DNA from: Syntrophus aciditrophicus SB
Lineage (GTDB): Bacteria; Desulfobacterota; Syntrophia; Syntrophales; Syntrophaceae
Assembly (NCBI RefSeq): GCF_000013405.1
Contig: NC_007759.1
Span: 931,001 to 995,000 of the forward strand
Direction of reading: 5' to 3'
DNA length: 64,000 nucleotides
Program-made: the position numbers and the translations under genes
Shown: one piece after another, positions 63,221 through 64,000 of the stretch
Numbering within the stretch: position 1 is the first letter of the stretch
Layout of the letters: every line of letters begins with the position of its first letter
Notes under the pieces: model-generated
What the model was told of the DNA's origin: nothing
What the model saw: the letters and a program-made list of their open reading frames with translations, nothing else
The model's database searches: none

Positions 63221-64000
63221 TCAGTCAAGCCGCTTCCGGAAGCGGGCGACGGCGCCGATGAACACAACCAGTCCCAGGACCGCCATGGCGGCGAACTGGG
63301 GCCACAACACCTCCATTCCCACCCCCTTGAGAAAAATTCCCCGGATGATGACGAGAAAATAACGGAGCGGGTTCAGCAGAGTCAGCACTTGAACGGCCTG
63401 GGGCATGTTGTCGATGGGAAAGACAAAGCCGCTGAGCATGAAAAAAGGCAGGATGATAAAAAAAGTCGTCATCATGGCCTGCTGCTGCGTTCCGGAAACG
63501 GTGGAGATAAAAAGCCCGATTCCCAGGGTGCTGAGCAGGAAAAGGCAGGCGGCAAAAAAGAGAAGCATGACATTTCCTGACAGCGGGACCTCAAACCAGG
63601 TGATTGCAATGGCCGTAACGACGATCATCTGCGAGATGGCAATAATGATGTACGGGATCGTTTTGCCGAGAATCAGCTCGACCGGTCGAATCGGGGTGAC
63701 CATCAGCTGTTCCATCGTTCCCGCCTCTTTTTCCTTGATGACGGCCATGGAAGTGAAGAGCAGAGAGATCAGCATGACGACGAAGGCGACGATGCCGGGG
63801 ACGTAGAAATGCTGACTGTCCAGGTTGGGGTTGTACCAGGTTCGAATTCGGCCGTCAATTCGGCCGTAATCCATCCGCTGAGGGTGAAGTTCCCCGATCA
63901 GCTTCCGATTCAGCCCGTCCAGAATGAGCATTGTATAGGCGATCCGAATGGAAGCCATGTTGCTCATACTGCCGTCCGCAAGGATCTGAAGGTGGGCCGT
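63221..64000 (-). CDS. ABC-2 type transporter permease (partial, 5' end outside window)
   Basis: The frame is open to the right edge; codons before the first internal ATG read ILADGSMSNMASIRIAY, which belongs to the extracytoplasmic domain of YhhJ/YbhR-type ABC-2 permeases. About 259 residues are visible, with five or six membrane helices (GIVAFVVMLISLLFTSMAV, YIIIAISQMIVVTAIAITWF, MLLFFAACLFLLSTLGIGLF, TTFFIILPFFMLSGFVF, FAAMAVLGLVVFIGAVA) and the KEKEAGTMEQLMVTP signature. Probably part of a drug or lipid exporter with an upstream ATPase beyond the window. Confidence 0.92.
   Translation of the reverse strand, partial: TAHLQILADGSMSNMASIRIAYTMLILDGLNRKLIGELHPQRMDYGRIDGRIRTWYNPNLDSQHFYVPGIVAFVVMLISLLFTSMAVIKEKEAGTMEQLMVTPIRPVELILGKTIPYIIIAISQMIVVTAIAITWFEVPLSGNVMLLFFAACLFLLSTLGIGLFISTVSGTQQQAMMTTFFIILPFFMLSGFVFPIDNMPQAVQVLTLLNPLRYFLVIIRGIFLKGVGMEVLWPQFAAMAVLGLVVFIGAVARFRKRLD

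Noticed and set aside
1-64000. CRISPR array
   Set aside because: No series of regularly spaced identical repeats seen; the only tandem repeats are the short IS-like pair at 32906-32941 and protein-coding repeats.

Overview
The window looks like a chromosomal segment of an anaerobic deltaproteobacterium of the Syntrophus/Syntrophobacterales kind (Desulfobacterota). This is inferred from gene content: a selenocysteine tRNA, a DUF4390-NtrY-NtrX cluster, minCDE, fmt-rsmB, a tyrosine phenol-lyase, many two-component and c-di-GMP genes, and a large load of defence and toxin-antitoxin genes. No 16S or marker search could be run, so the taxon is tentative.

Region 1 (1-931): the 5' part of nadA (minus strand, running off the left edge) and selC, the selenocysteine tRNA, which is a classical island-insertion site.

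Region 2 (948-21139): a complete type 1 BREX phage-defence locus, all on the minus strand, in the order brxA, brxB, brxC, [TIR, TIR-like, membrane protein], pglX, [DUF932 protein, TrlF-type PHP/SMC-like ATPase, AlbA_2/Schlafen-type ATPase], pglZ, brxL, and a small unknown gene. Most junctions overlap by 1-4 bases or are only a few bases apart, so the six non-core genes are built into one translationally coupled unit. The TIR + TIR-like + membrane-protein trio is the best candidate for an undescribed effector module. Upstream of brxA lie an 18-bp perfect palindrome and a truncated N-terminus of a DEAD-type helicase.

Region 3 (21334-30250): an IS110-family element with a structured leader (candidate bridge RNA). 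It is followed by a WYL regulator divergent from an operon of DUF6569 (ARPP-1), small Cys-containing proteins and an ADP-ribosylglycohydrolase. Then come three toxin-antitoxin loci. In two of them (tumE-tumA, higB-higA) the toxin is broken by frameshifts or a stop while the antitoxin is intact. The third, hipBA, is intact and preceded by three operator palindromes spaced exactly 50 bp apart. An AbiEii-like nucleotidyltransferase remnant sits between them.

Region 4 (30251-33634): an IS graveyard with decayed transposase fragments and a Gln-rich lipoprotein gene.

Region 5 (33635-47536): accessory and signalling genes: two small envelope proteins, a secreted papain/transglutaminase-like protein, adenine deaminase, two pairs of CRP/FNR-like palindromes (each pair spaced 34 bp), a PAS-GGDEF cyclase, an HD-GYP protein coupled to a repeat lipoprotein, a PNPOx-family flavoprotein, an HD phosphohydrolase, a coiled-coil protein and tRNA-Arg(CCT) with a 26-bp inverted repeat that includes its 3' end.

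Region 6 (47832-64000): core chromosome: DUF4390-ntrY-ntrX, dnaJ, fmt-rsmB-MBL hydrolase-purC, minCDE, an L,D-transpeptidase-like lipoprotein, tyrosine phenol-lyase and an ABC-2 permease running off the right edge.
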